Of a DNA stretch of 5,562 nt, positions 1-5,520 are shown piece after piece (the stretch's first letter is position 1; every line of letters starts with the position of its first letter). Source of the DNA: an uncultured Bacilli bacterium. Its GTDB lineage: Bacteria > Bacillota_I > Bacilli_A > RF39 > UBA660. The notes beneath the pieces are model-generated. The model was given only the letters and a program-made list of their open reading frames with translations. It ran no database searches and was not told where the DNA came from. The DNA lies in the NCBI GenBank assembly GCA_934101115.1, contig CAKOPW010000045.1, positions 1 to 5,562 of the forward strand. The letters are read 5' to 3'. The position numbers were made by a program, and so were the translations under genes.

Positions 1-730
1 TTTCATCATCTTCTCTTGAAGAAAATTCCAAATTTTTTCCTAGCTTTAATCTTTCAAATGGATTTATGTATACATAAATATGCTCAGAAACATATATAGA
101 TTTTGAATCACCTGGTTTAAAGATAAGAGAATTTGTTGGATCCAAAATATGCATCATTCCATCATCTTTTGCTACGACAATAACATGATTAGGAATATAT
201 AAATTTTTATTGCCTTCATCATCTGAAAAAACATAACACTTTTTAGAATCAACACCACTTTCTTTAAAAATGTCATTCAACATTTCAGAAAAATGTCTAC
301 ATACTCCATGTCCTAATATAATTTCAACACCTGGAAGTCCCAAAATTTCCTTTTCAGCTTCATCATCAGTTTGTCCATATTCAAAATTATGATGAAAAGA
401 TAAATAACCTTTTTCTACTGCATAAACATATAAAGCATATATTTCTACTGGATTATTAAAGTCAAATACCTCGTTTAGTTTGCTGTAATGTCTTATAATT
501 TCATCATATATTTTTTGTATTTCATTGATTGTGGATAGGTCATCTTTAATCTTAATAAACGTTCCTATATATGAACCAATCATGCTGAACCCAAGAGATA
601 AAAATATAGCTGAAGGGATAGGAGGAAGTGTGGCTCCAAGCAAAAATTCAAGCGTGACAATAGGTGGAAGAATTTTAGGTTCAATTCTATATCTATAATA
701 GTCTGAAATTAACTCTAAGTTTTTAGCCAT
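1..730 (-). CDS. Transglutaminase-like membrane-associated protein, partial (C-terminus beyond left edge)
   Basis: An open frame starts at ATG 728-730 and runs without a stop to the left edge, giving 243 visible residues. A GAGGGA ribosome binding site lies about 6 nt upstream; an in-frame ATG at 733-735 sits directly on that site and is a poor start. Residues 21-59 are hydrophobic and proline-punctuated, probably a membrane hairpin or one to two helices. A soluble part follows. It contains GHGVCRHFSEM (Cys144), NHVIVVA (His182) and HILDPTN (Asp197), in the order and approximate spacing of the Cys-His-Asp triad of transglutaminase-like cysteine hydrolases. I infer a papain-fold protease or amidase-like enzyme; the substrate is unknown. 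It lies 60 bp downstream of scpB on the same strand. A weak terminator and a poor promoter-like pair (TTGAAT, 17 bp, TAACAT) occupy the gap, so it may or may not be part of the scp operon. The family call is moderate; the gene is real. Confidence 0.75.
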   Translation of the reverse strand, partial: MAKNLELISDYYRYRIEPKILPPIVTLEFLLGATLPPIPSAIFLSLGFSMIGSYIGTFIKIKDDLSTINEIQKIYDEIIRHYSKLNEVFDFNNPVEIYALYVYAVEKGYLSFHHNFEYGQTDDEAEKEILGLPGVEIILGHGVCRHFSEMLNDIFKESGVDSKKCYVFSDDEGNKNLYIPNHVIVVAKDDGMMHILDPTNSLIFKPGDSKSIYVSEHIYVYINPFERLKLGKNLEFSSREDDE

Positions 731-761
731 AGTCATTCCCTCTTTGTTTAAGTATGTTAAC

Positions 762-792
762 AAAAAAACAGCTTTAATTCAAGTTGTTTTTT
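762..792 (-). terminator. Weak intrinsic terminator after scpB
   Basis: Read on the minus strand, an A-run overlapping the scpB stop is followed by CAACTT, a 6-nt loop, AAGCTG and seven T residues. The stem has one A-C mismatch when read with scpB; on the opposite strand the same position is a G-U wobble. The flanking A- and T-tracts could lengthen the stem. It would partly separate scpB from the downstream transglutaminase-like gene. The short, mismatched stem makes the call tentative. Confidence 0.4.
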
Positions 793-1363
793 AATTATCA
801 ATTTCTTTATATGTTGATGTGAATAATTCGACATCATCAGTTTCTTCATTATTTATTTCATTCATATCAATACTAGGTAAATCTTCTAACGTTGCAAGTC
901 CAAAATAATCTAAAAATTCACTTGTTGTTTGATACAGATTTGGCCTTCCAGCAAGATCTGATTTACCAACTTCTTTTAAAAGTCCTTTAGCTACAAGCTT
1001 TCTTATTAATTGACCACTTTGTACCCCTCTGATTTCTGATACTTCTGGATTAGTAATTGGTTGATTATAAGCAATTATTGCTAAAGTTTCTAACGCTGCT
1101 TGACTTAGTTTATTTGTTCCTGGATTAACTGCCAAAGATTCATAGTATTTTTTATGCTCTTGTTTAGTCGTTAGTTTAAAAGCATCTCCTAAATAAGAAA
1201 TTCTAAGTCCACGATCTTTAGCTTCATAATTTTTCTTCAATTCTTTTAATAAACTTTTAACTTCATCTTCACTTATTTCCATTATCTCCGATAAAGTTTT
1301 TAAGTCACACCCTTCATCACCCATAACAAAAAGTATTCCTTCAAGTATTCCTAGTTGTTCCAT
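791..1363 (-). CDS. scpB: Segregation and condensation protein B
   Basis: ScpB is a winged-helix protein. A ScpB dimer binds the ScpA kleisin and, with SMC, forms the condensin-like complex that compacts and segregates the nucleoid. The 190-residue length is normal for the family (about 190-200). Residues 1-75 form the first winged-helix domain (start MEQLGILEGILFV). Residues 85-157 form the second and carry the conserved core: LETLAIIAYNQPIT, IRGVQS, the GLLKEVGKSDLAGRPNLYQTT stretch beginning near residue 127, then FLDYFGLATLEDLP. The acidic tail after residue 160 is poorly conserved, as is usual. The start lies 4 nt after the scpA stop with only a weak ribosome binding site (GAAGTGA inside the end of scpA), which suggests translational coupling. 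The product call is secure from the C-terminal motifs and from scpA next door. Confidence 0.96.
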   Translation of the reverse strand: MEQLGILEGILFVMGDEGCDLKTLSEIMEISEDEVKSLLKELKKNYEAKDRGLRISYLGDAFKLTTKQEHKKYYESLAVNPGTNKLSQAALETLAIIAYNQPITNPEVSEIRGVQSGQLIRKLVAKGLLKEVGKSDLAGRPNLYQTTSEFLDYFGLATLEDLPSIDMNEINNEETDDVELFTSTYKEIDN

Positions 1364-1367
1364 TATT

Positions 1368-2087
1368 TCACTTCATTTCTATTGATATTTCTCCAAAATT
1401 ATTATCTTGCTTTATTAATATTTCACTGTTTTTAGCCATTTCTAAAATAGATAAAAATGTTACAACAACATAAGGTTTTGTAAACTCTTCAAATAATTCT
1501 TCAAAATGGCATTTTTTCTTTTCTTTTAAAATATTTCTTATTTGATGAGTTCTTTCTTTTACACTTAATTCTTTTTTCATTATTTTAGTATTAAGTGGTT
1601 TATTAAGTTTTTGTCTCGATAAGAAAAGTTCAAATGCATTTATCAAATCATCTAAATCATTTTCTCCATAATTTAAAACTTCGTCTTTTTTATATTCACT
1701 TAAGTCACTTGGAAGTTTAGTATAAAATTCACTTCTTTTATCCTCAAGTTCTTTAAAAGAATCAGTTATACCTTTTATCTTTTCGTATTCAAGCAAACGC
1801 ATCTTCAAGTCTTCTTCAGAATTAAACTCAAATTCACTGTCTTCATCTTCTTCATCATCTTTATTTAAAAGAAGTTTACTTTTAAGATGAATAAGTTCAG
1901 CTGCCATTACTAAATATTCACTTGAATCATCCATAGATAAATCTTTGTTGTTATTGATAAATTCTAAATATTGACGAGTTATACTTTCAATATTGATATC
2001 ATATATATCCATTTTACTACTACGAATTAAGTGTAAAAGTAAATCTAATGGACCTTCAAAATCGTTTATACAAAAGTTGTGAATCAT
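1368..2087 (-). CDS. scpA: Segregation and condensation protein A (kleisin)
   Basis: ScpA is the kleisin that bridges the SMC heads and recruits ScpB in bacterial condensin. The 239-residue protein carries the hallmark N-terminal motif FEGPLDLLLHLIRSSKMDIY (residues 10-29), the kleisin helix that docks on the SMC neck, followed by the helix SEYLVMAAELIHLKSKLLL (residues 56-74). The middle is a highly acidic linker (DDEEDEDSEFEF). The C-terminal 60 residues, including CHFEELFEEF and VVVTFLSILEMAKN, form the winged helix that contacts the SMC head. The length is slightly shorter than B. subtilis ScpA. Its ATG overlaps the TGA of the upstream membrane-protein gene as ATGA, so the two are probably translationally coupled; an AAAGGA lies about 11 nt before the start. 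scpB follows after 4 nt. Confidence 0.97.
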   Translation of the reverse strand: MIHNFCINDFEGPLDLLLHLIRSSKMDIYDINIESITRQYLEFINNNKDLSMDDSSEYLVMAAELIHLKSKLLLNKDDEEDEDSEFEFNSEEDLKMRLLEYEKIKGITDSFKELEDKRSEFYTKLPSDLSEYKKDEVLNYGENDLDDLINAFELFLSRQKLNKPLNTKIMKKELSVKERTHQIRNILKEKKKCHFEELFEEFTKPYVVVTFLSILEMAKNSEILIKQDNNFGEISIEMK

Positions 2088-3034
2088 TTACAATCAAATC
2101 CTTTTCCCGTCATAGAGTAATAGATTTTCTTCACATTTGTGCTTACTACATAATAATTATAGTCTTTAACACTTTCAGGTACAGCACCTTTTTCTAAATC
2201 AACATTAGCTTTAAAAAGAATACCATCACTTGTTTCCTCTAAAGTAGCTGATTTTCCTAAGTTACTAGTAAGTGTTTTATAATCACCAAGAACGCTTAAA
2301 TATTCTTCGTCAGTTAATCCCGCTTTTTTTACTATACTTGTATCACTAAAGCTGATTAATTTATCAGAAGAAAAAACATAATCTAATTCTCTATCATCTT
2401 TTTTACAAGTAAGATTACCAATACCTGATTCATCTGTTTCAAGTTTATATTCAGGATAATCATCATCTGTCATTAAAACTACTTTACCTAAATAAGTCAT
2501 GTTACTGTTAAAATTAACATTTGTTTTAAATTCAAGCTCTTTTTCTTGATAATCATAAGTTCCTGTAAGTTTTACATATGCAATTTTATTATTGTTTTGA
2601 TTTGATAAAATCTCAAAATAATACTCATCTTCATCTAAATTTATAATGTTATTATAACTAGATATAGTCATCTTTATTGTATTATTATAAAGTGAAAAGT
2701 TCTTTAAAATAATGTTTCCTGTTTTCATAGATGTTGTTTTTAATAAAGGTTGTTCTTTTTTAGCATCAACATAAGTTTGACTGGTTGTAACATTATTACT
2801 TGTTGAACTATTATTTCCATTTAAAAATTTATAAAGAACACTGTTTTCATCATTCATCATACTATTTATCATTGGTAAACCTACAAGAACGATAACGAAC
2901 AATACAGCAAGTTCAACAACGATCATTGGTCTTCCAATCTTTTCTTTTCTAAGCTCACCAATAACTACCGGTTCAACATCTTTTGGGTTTGTATAACTAG
3001 TTTCTTCTACATTATTTTGATTTTTATCTTGCAT
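2084..3034 (-). CDS. Single-pass membrane protein of unknown function, first gene of the scpAB operon
   Basis: I do not recognise the family. The best start is ATG 3032-3034 (316 residues): an AGAGGGG ribosome binding site (3041-3047) lies 6 nt upstream. The longer reading from TTG at 3055 would contain that site in its own coding sequence and would begin at about the predicted transcription start. The first 36 residues are polar and probably cytoplasmic, with a basic patch (GELRKEKIGRP). One transmembrane helix follows at about 37-57 (IVVELAVLFVIVLVGLPMI). A Ser/Thr/Asn-rich linker at about 72-90 and a roughly 220-residue outer domain rich in Asn, Asp, Lys and beta-type alternation follow. 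Only two cysteines are present, Cys210 and Cys315, both in the predicted outer domain, so a disulfide is possible. There is no lipobox or cleavable signal. It overlaps scpA by 4 nt and shares a promoter with scpAB, suggesting coexpression but not proving a role in chromosome segregation. Confidence 0.85.
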   Translation of the reverse strand: MQDKNQNNVEETSYTNPKDVEPVVIGELRKEKIGRPMIVVELAVLFVIVLVGLPMINSMMNDENSVLYKFLNGNNSSTSNNVTTSQTYVDAKKEQPLLKTTSMKTGNIILKNFSLYNNTIKMTISSYNNIINLDEDEYYFEILSNQNNNKIAYVKLTGTYDYQEKELEFKTNVNFNSNMTYLGKVVLMTDDDYPEYKLETDESGIGNLTCKKDDRELDYVFSSDKLISFSDTSIVKKAGLTDEEYLSVLGDYKTLTSNLGKSATLEETSDGILFKANVDLEKGAVPESVKDYNYYVVSTNVKKIYYSMTGKGFDCK

Positions 3035-3060
3035 ATATATCCCCTCTATCCTCAAGATTA

Positions 3061-3088
3061 ATTATACCAAAAAAAGAAGAAAAGTAAA
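3061..3088 (-). promoter_or_regulatory. Promoter of the membrane protein-scpA-scpB operon
   Basis: Read on the minus strand, a perfect -10 TATAAT (3061-3066) is preceded by TGG, an extended -10. At 16 bp spacing lies TTTACT (3083-3088), a 4/6 match to the -35. Transcription should start near 3054, leaving a leader of about 20 nt that carries the AGAGGGG ribosome binding site. The -35 lies inside the hairpin that ends miaB, so terminator and promoter are packed together. Confidence 0.72.
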
Positions 3089-3098
3089 ACTACTTTTC
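3069..3098 (-). terminator. Intrinsic terminator of miaB overlapping its stop codon
   Basis: On the minus strand GAAAAGTA (3091-3098) and TACTTTTC (3079-3086) form a perfect 8-bp stem with a GTTT loop, followed by TTCTTTTTTT. The 5' arm includes the last two codons of miaB and part of its TAG. Only two of the eight pairs are G-C, so termination is probably incomplete. Some read-through into the scpAB operon is plausible. Confidence 0.52.
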
Positions 3099-4496
3099 CA
3101 CTACACCATCTAAACTAAAGCTTTTTGCTTCAGTAATTTTTACATCAACAATTTGACCTACTAAAGATTTATCACAAGAAACATTTACAAGCTTTTGAGT
3201 TTCTGTATATCCAAATAATTTATTTTCATCTTTTTCACTAGTACCTAAAAGTAAAACTTTAACTGTTTGATTTAAATATTTTTGATTATTCATATTTGAG
3301 TATTTATTAACAATTTCATTTAGTCTATGAAGTCTATCCTCTTTAACACTTTTTGGTATTTTATCTTCCATACGAGCAGCTGGTGTTCCTTCTCTTGGAG
3401 AATATATAAATGTAAATGCTCCATCATACTTACATTTTTCTACAACATCCAAAGTTTCTTGGAAATCTTCTTCAGTTTCATTTGGAAATCCAACAATTAT
3501 ATCTGTTGTTATAGCAACATCTTTTACACGATTTTTAATTTTTTCATAAAGGCTTAAATATTCTTCTTTAGTATATCTTCTTCCCATAAGTCTTAAAATA
3601 CTATTTGATCCACTTTGTAAAGGTAAATGAATATAAGGCATAATATTATCATATTTAGCTATAATACCTATCATTTCATCAGTAAAATTCCATGGATGAC
3701 TTGTAACAAAACGAATACGTTCTATTCCTGTTTTAGCAACACTTTCTAAAAGAGCTGCAAAACTTATTTCATCTTCTCTATCAGTTCCATATGCATTAAC
3801 ATTTTGTCCAAGTAAAGTAACTTCTTTATAACCTTTTTCTTTTAAACAATTTACTTCTCTTAAAATATCTTCGCTTTTTCTACTTCTTTCTTTACCTCTA
3901 GTATATGGAACTATACAATATGTACAAAATTTATCGCAACCATACATGATATTAACCCAAGCGACATACTTTGAATCTCTTTTATAACTTTCACCGATTT
4001 CAAAAACATTTCCTTCATTACTTTTAACTTCAATATTTAAGCCATCACTTAAATTCATTAAATAGTTAGGAAGTTCATGAATATTATGAGTTCCAAATAC
4101 TAAATCAATGTATTTGTGTCTATCCATTATTTCTTTTACAACACTTTCTTCTTGAGCCATACATCCACAAAGAATTATTTTCAAATCTGGTTTTGATTCT
4201 TTCAAATGTTTACATAAGCCAAGAAATCCAAAAACTTTATCATGAGCATTTTCTCTAATTGCACATGTATTTAAAACAATAATATCAGCATCTTCATATT
4301 CTGAAACAGGCTCAAATCCTAAGTTTTCTAAAAGAGCACTTATTTCCTCTGAATCATGAACATTCATTTGACAGCCATAAGTTCTAATAAAATACTTTTT
4401 ACCATTAAACTTATTGCTAACTATTGGATCATTATAAACAAATTCAACATTTTCCTTATTTCTAGATTTTTCTTGTTTCATATCTGGTATATTCAT
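3090..4496 (-). CDS. miaB: tRNA-2-methylthio-N6-dimethylallyladenosine37 methylthiotransferase
   Basis: MiaB is a radical-SAM enzyme that adds a methylthio group to i6A37 of tRNAs reading UNN codons, improving decoding fidelity. With the start at 4496 the protein has 468 residues. The N-terminal domain (about 34-150) has the three ligands of the auxiliary [4Fe-4S] cluster: Cys42 in TYGCQMNVHDSE, Cys78 in NTCAIRENA and Cys112 in GCMAQ. The radical-SAM core starts with YGCDKFCTYCIVPYTRG, giving Cys187, Cys191 and Cys194 (CxxxCxxC). It continues with LLGQNVNAYG, RFVTSHPWNF, HLPLQSGSN and TDIIVGFPNETEEDF. A C-terminal TRAM domain spans about 403-466. I prefer ATG 4496 over 4511: GGAAG (4505-4509) lies 8 nt before it, whereas the 4511 ATG falls on the predicted transcription start and contains that site. 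QNVNAYG and the overall motifs favour MiaB over MtaB or RimO. The gene has its own promoter and terminator. Confidence 0.96.
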   Translation of the reverse strand: MNIPDMKQEKSRNKENVEFVYNDPIVSNKFNGKKYFIRTYGCQMNVHDSEEISALLENLGFEPVSEYEDADIIVLNTCAIRENAHDKVFGFLGLCKHLKESKPDLKIILCGCMAQEESVVKEIMDRHKYIDLVFGTHNIHELPNYLMNLSDGLNIEVKSNEGNVFEIGESYKRDSKYVAWVNIMYGCDKFCTYCIVPYTRGKERSRKSEDILREVNCLKEKGYKEVTLLGQNVNAYGTDREDEISFAALLESVAKTGIERIRFVTSHPWNFTDEMIGIIAKYDNIMPYIHLPLQSGSNSILRLMGRRYTKEEYLSLYEKIKNRVKDVAITTDIIVGFPNETEEDFQETLDVVEKCKYDGAFTFIYSPREGTPAARMEDKIPKSVKEDRLHRLNEIVNKYSNMNNQKYLNQTVKVLLLGTSEKDENKLFGYTETQKLVNVSCDKSLVGQIVDVKITEAKSFSLDGVVEK

Positions 4497-4517
4497 AAAC
4501 TTCACTTCCATTTAAAG

Positions 4518-4546
4518 ATTATAACATAACAAAATAAAAATCTCTA
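4518..4546 (-). promoter_or_regulatory. Promoter of miaB (extended -10)
   Basis: On the minus strand TATAAT (4518-4523) is a perfect -10 and is preceded by TGT, giving an extended -10. The -35 position at 17 bp spacing (TAGAGA, 4541-4546) is poor, which an extended -10 can offset. Transcription would start at about 4511-4513, leaving a leader of about 15 nt before ATG 4496. The -35 region lies in the hairpin that terminates the upstream micropeptide gene. Confidence 0.6.
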
Positions 4547-4573
4547 CAAATATTTAAAGTAAAGATTTTTATT
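4533..4573 (-). terminator. Long intrinsic terminator after the micropeptide gene
   Basis: On the minus strand, arms 4559-4573 and 4533-4547 form a 15-bp stem with one U-G wobble around an 11-nt loop. It starts 11 nt after the micropeptide stop and ends in a T-rich run (TTTTTATTTTG). The A/T-rich outer pairs make it able to act on both strands. It should keep SOS-driven transcription from the micropeptide promoter out of miaB. Confidence 0.75.
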
Positions 4574-4584
4574 CAACTAATACA

Positions 4585-4725
4585 TTATTTTTCATAAATA
4601 TTTATTTGTTTATTAGTATCTATAGTTTCAAGTTTTCTAACGTTAATAGACATTAAACTGAATCCTATAAGTATAACAAATAAAATTAAAATCACCCCTC
4701 GATAATCATATAAAAGTTTTTGCAT
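4585..4725 (-). CDS. SOS-controlled single-helix membrane micropeptide, putative cell-division inhibitor
   Basis: A 46-codon ORF starts at ATG 4723-4725 and stops with TAA at 4585-4587. AAAGGAAG (4733-4740) lies 7 nt upstream as ribosome binding site. The peptide begins MQKLLYDYRG, has one hydrophobic helix at about 11-28 (VILILFVILIGFSLMSIN) and ends in a charged tail of about 18 residues. It has no cysteine, LysM domain or signal cleavage site. Its near-consensus promoter holds a LexA box in the spacer, and a terminator follows, so it is a self-contained SOS gene. Known analogues at the same position, divergent from lexA, are YneA (B. subtilis, Listeria) and SosA (Staphylococcus), membrane peptides that delay division during DNA damage; SidA of Caulobacter shows that about 30 residues can suffice. 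I infer an inhibitor of late divisome assembly. I did not recognise sequence homology to any of these. A toxin-like or other damage-response membrane peptide is the main alternative. Confidence 0.75.
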   Translation of the reverse strand: MQKLLYDYRGVILILFVILIGFSLMSINVRKLETIDTNKQINIYEK

Positions 4726-4750
4726 ATCAACACTTCCTTTCGACAATTAA

Positions 4751-4779
4751 ATCATATCAAGAACATTTGTTCGTGTCAA
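4751..4779 (-). promoter_or_regulatory. SOS promoter of the micropeptide gene
   Basis: On the minus strand a perfect -35 TTGACA (4774-4779) is separated by 17 bp from TATGAT (4751-4756), which is preceded by TGA, an extended -10. Transcription should start near 4743-4744, leaving an 18-19 nt leader. A/T-tracts just upstream could act as an UP element. The whole spacer is occupied by LexA box 1, so the promoter is intrinsically strong but should be silent until LexA is cleaved. Confidence 0.88.
4760..4773. promoter_or_regulatory. LexA operator (SOS box 1), strong
   Basis: The minus strand reads CGAACAAATGTTCT, matching the Bacillus-type LexA consensus CGAAC-N4-GTTCG in all but the last base. 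The inner GAAC/GTTC half-sites are perfect. It lies between the -35 and -10 of the micropeptide promoter, an arrangement that blocks RNA polymerase directly. Confidence 0.92.
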
Positions 4780-4806
4780 TATATAAAAAAGACTTTTTTA
4801 TATATT
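4778..4806. repeat. Perfect 14-bp inverted repeat between the two LexA boxes
   Basis: AATATATAAAAAAG and CTTTTTTATATATT are exact reverse complements around a single A at 4792. The element fills the space between LexA box 1 and box 2 and overlaps the outer bases of the micropeptide -35. It lies upstream of both predicted transcription starts, so it is probably not an RNA hairpin or terminator. Phased A/T-tracts serving as UP elements for both promoters, DNA bending, or an operator for another regulator are possible. Confidence 0.85.
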
Positions 4807-4819
4807 AAACATTTGTTTG
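4806..4819. promoter_or_regulatory. LexA operator (SOS box 2), weaker, at the lexA promoter
   Basis: The sequence TAAACATTTGTTTG keeps the AC-ATTT-GT core of box 1 but has AAAC/GTTT half-sites instead of GAAC/GTTC. It overlaps the first three bases of the lexA -35. Its centre is 46 bp from that of box 1. A weaker box at lexA is expected for autoregulation that allows basal repressor synthesis. Confidence 0.75.
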
Positions 4820-4845
4820 ACATTTTATAAATTTTTTGATAAAGT
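4817..4845 (+). promoter_or_regulatory. lexA promoter
   Basis: A perfect -35 TTGACA (4817-4822) is followed after 17 bp by TAAAGT (4840-4845), a 4/6 match to the -10, with TG at 4837-4838 making it an extended -10. The predicted start is near A4852, so the leader would begin almost at the AGGAGG ribosome binding site (4852-4857). An alternative -10, TATAAA (4826-4831), would give a leader of about 27 nt but lacks a good -35; LexA box 2 would then lie within its promoter spacer. Confidence 0.7.
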
Positions 4846-4865
4846 TTTAATAGGAGGAATAAATT

Positions 4866-5486
4866 ATGGCCCAAGAATTAACTAAAAAACAAAATGAAAC
4901 TTTAACATTTATAAAAAAATATATTGTAGCTCATGGATATGCTCCAAGTGTAAGAGAAATATGTGCCGGAATGAATCTTTCTAGTCCTGCCACTGCTCAT
5001 ACTCATTTAAAAGAGCTTGAAAAAAAAGGTTGGATTAGAAAAGAAGAAAACAAGTTTAGAACTATTGAACTTCTAGTTGATAATGAATTCGAAAAAAAGG
5101 AAGAAGACGTTGTATCAGTTCCTTTACTTGGTAAAATTTCTTGTGGAAATCCAATTGAAGCAATTGAAAATCCAAATGAATTCTTTACTTTACCAGCAAG
5201 TTTAATACCTGCAAAAGAATCAATATTTACATTAAAATGTTCTGGAGATTCCATGATAAATGTTGGTATTTATGATAAAGATATTGTAATACTAAAAAAA
5301 CAAAGTGTTGCTCATAATGGCGATATTGTAGCTGCTATGACTGAAGAAAATGAAGTTACTTTAAAAACGTTTTATAAAGAAAAAGATCACATTAGATTAC
5401 AACCTGAAAATGATGAACTTGCTCCTATTATCGTAAATAATTGTACTATATTAGGTATTGCAATCGGTCTTTATAGAAAATTATAA
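4866..5486 (+). CDS. lexA: LexA repressor, SOS regulator
   Basis: LexA represses DNA-damage genes and cleaves itself when stimulated by RecA filaments. The 206-residue length is typical. Residues 1-70 form the winged helix-turn-helix; PSVREICAGMNLSSPATAHT (27-46) matches the LexA recognition helix region, followed by HLKELEKKGWIRK. A short acidic linker (about 72-84) leads to the S24 peptidase domain. Catalytic Ser129 lies in KCSGDSM and Lys167 in EVTLKTFYK, a spacing of 38, close to E. coli LexA. The cleavage site, usually Ala-Gly, is here Cys93-Gly94 in GKISCGNPIEA; UmuD is known to be cut at Cys-Gly, so activity is likely kept. The ATG has a consensus AGGAGG 8 nt upstream. The gene is divergent from the micropeptide gene and ends 8 bp before a terminator. 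Box 2 at its promoter implies autoregulation. Confidence 0.98.
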   Translation: MAQELTKKQNETLTFIKKYIVAHGYAPSVREICAGMNLSSPATAHTHLKELEKKGWIRKEENKFRTIELLVDNEFEKKEEDVVSVPLLGKISCGNPIEAIENPNEFFTLPASLIPAKESIFTLKCSGDSMINVGIYDKDIVILKKQSVAHNGDIVAAMTEENEVTLKTFYKEKDHIRLQPENDELAPIIVNNCTILGIAIGLYRKL

Positions 5487-5494
5487 ATAAAAAT

Positions 5495-5520
5495 CTACCA
5501 GCTTAGCTGGTAGTTTTATT
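5495..5520 (+). terminator. Strong intrinsic terminator after lexA
   Basis: CTACCAGC (5495-5502) and GCTGGTAG (5506-5513) form a perfect 8-bp stem with a TTA loop, followed by TTTTATT. An A-rich run just before the stem complements the T-rich tail, so it may also stop transcription coming from the right. Confidence 0.88.

Noticed and set aside
731..790. Promoter for the transglutaminase-like gene (TTGAAT, 17 bp, TAACAT)
   Set aside because: Both hexamers match only 4/6 and overlap the weak terminator; in DNA this AT-rich such a match is expected by chance.
2084..2086. Possible code 4 (TGA as Trp), joining the membrane protein and scpA
   Set aside because: The two reading frames differ at the ATGA overlap, tryptophans in the window use TGG, and TGA also ends scpA at the expected family length. 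The standard code applies.
3035..3055. Upstream in-frame TTG start at 3055 for the membrane protein (7 extra residues)
   Set aside because: The extension would include the AGAGGGG ribosome binding site, starts at about the predicted transcription start, and uses a TTG. ATG 3034 has ideal spacing.
3327..3557. 76-codon open frame on the plus strand
   Set aside because: It is antisense within miaB, has Phe/Ser/Tyr-rich composition typical of an AT-rich shadow frame, and no ribosome binding site was evident. MiaB motifs on the other strand are unambiguous.
4497..4511. ATG at 4511 as the miaB start (5 extra residues)
   Set aside because: It falls on the transcription start predicted from the TATAAT and has no ribosome binding site. 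GGAAG inside the extension serves ATG 4496.
4778..4806. The inverted repeat as a bidirectional terminator
   Set aside because: It lies upstream of both divergent promoters, so neither transcript would contain it, and it follows no gene.
5003..5254. 83-codon open frame on the minus strand
   Set aside because: It lies antisense within lexA and is rich in Ser and Phe as expected of a complementary frame; lexA is certain here.
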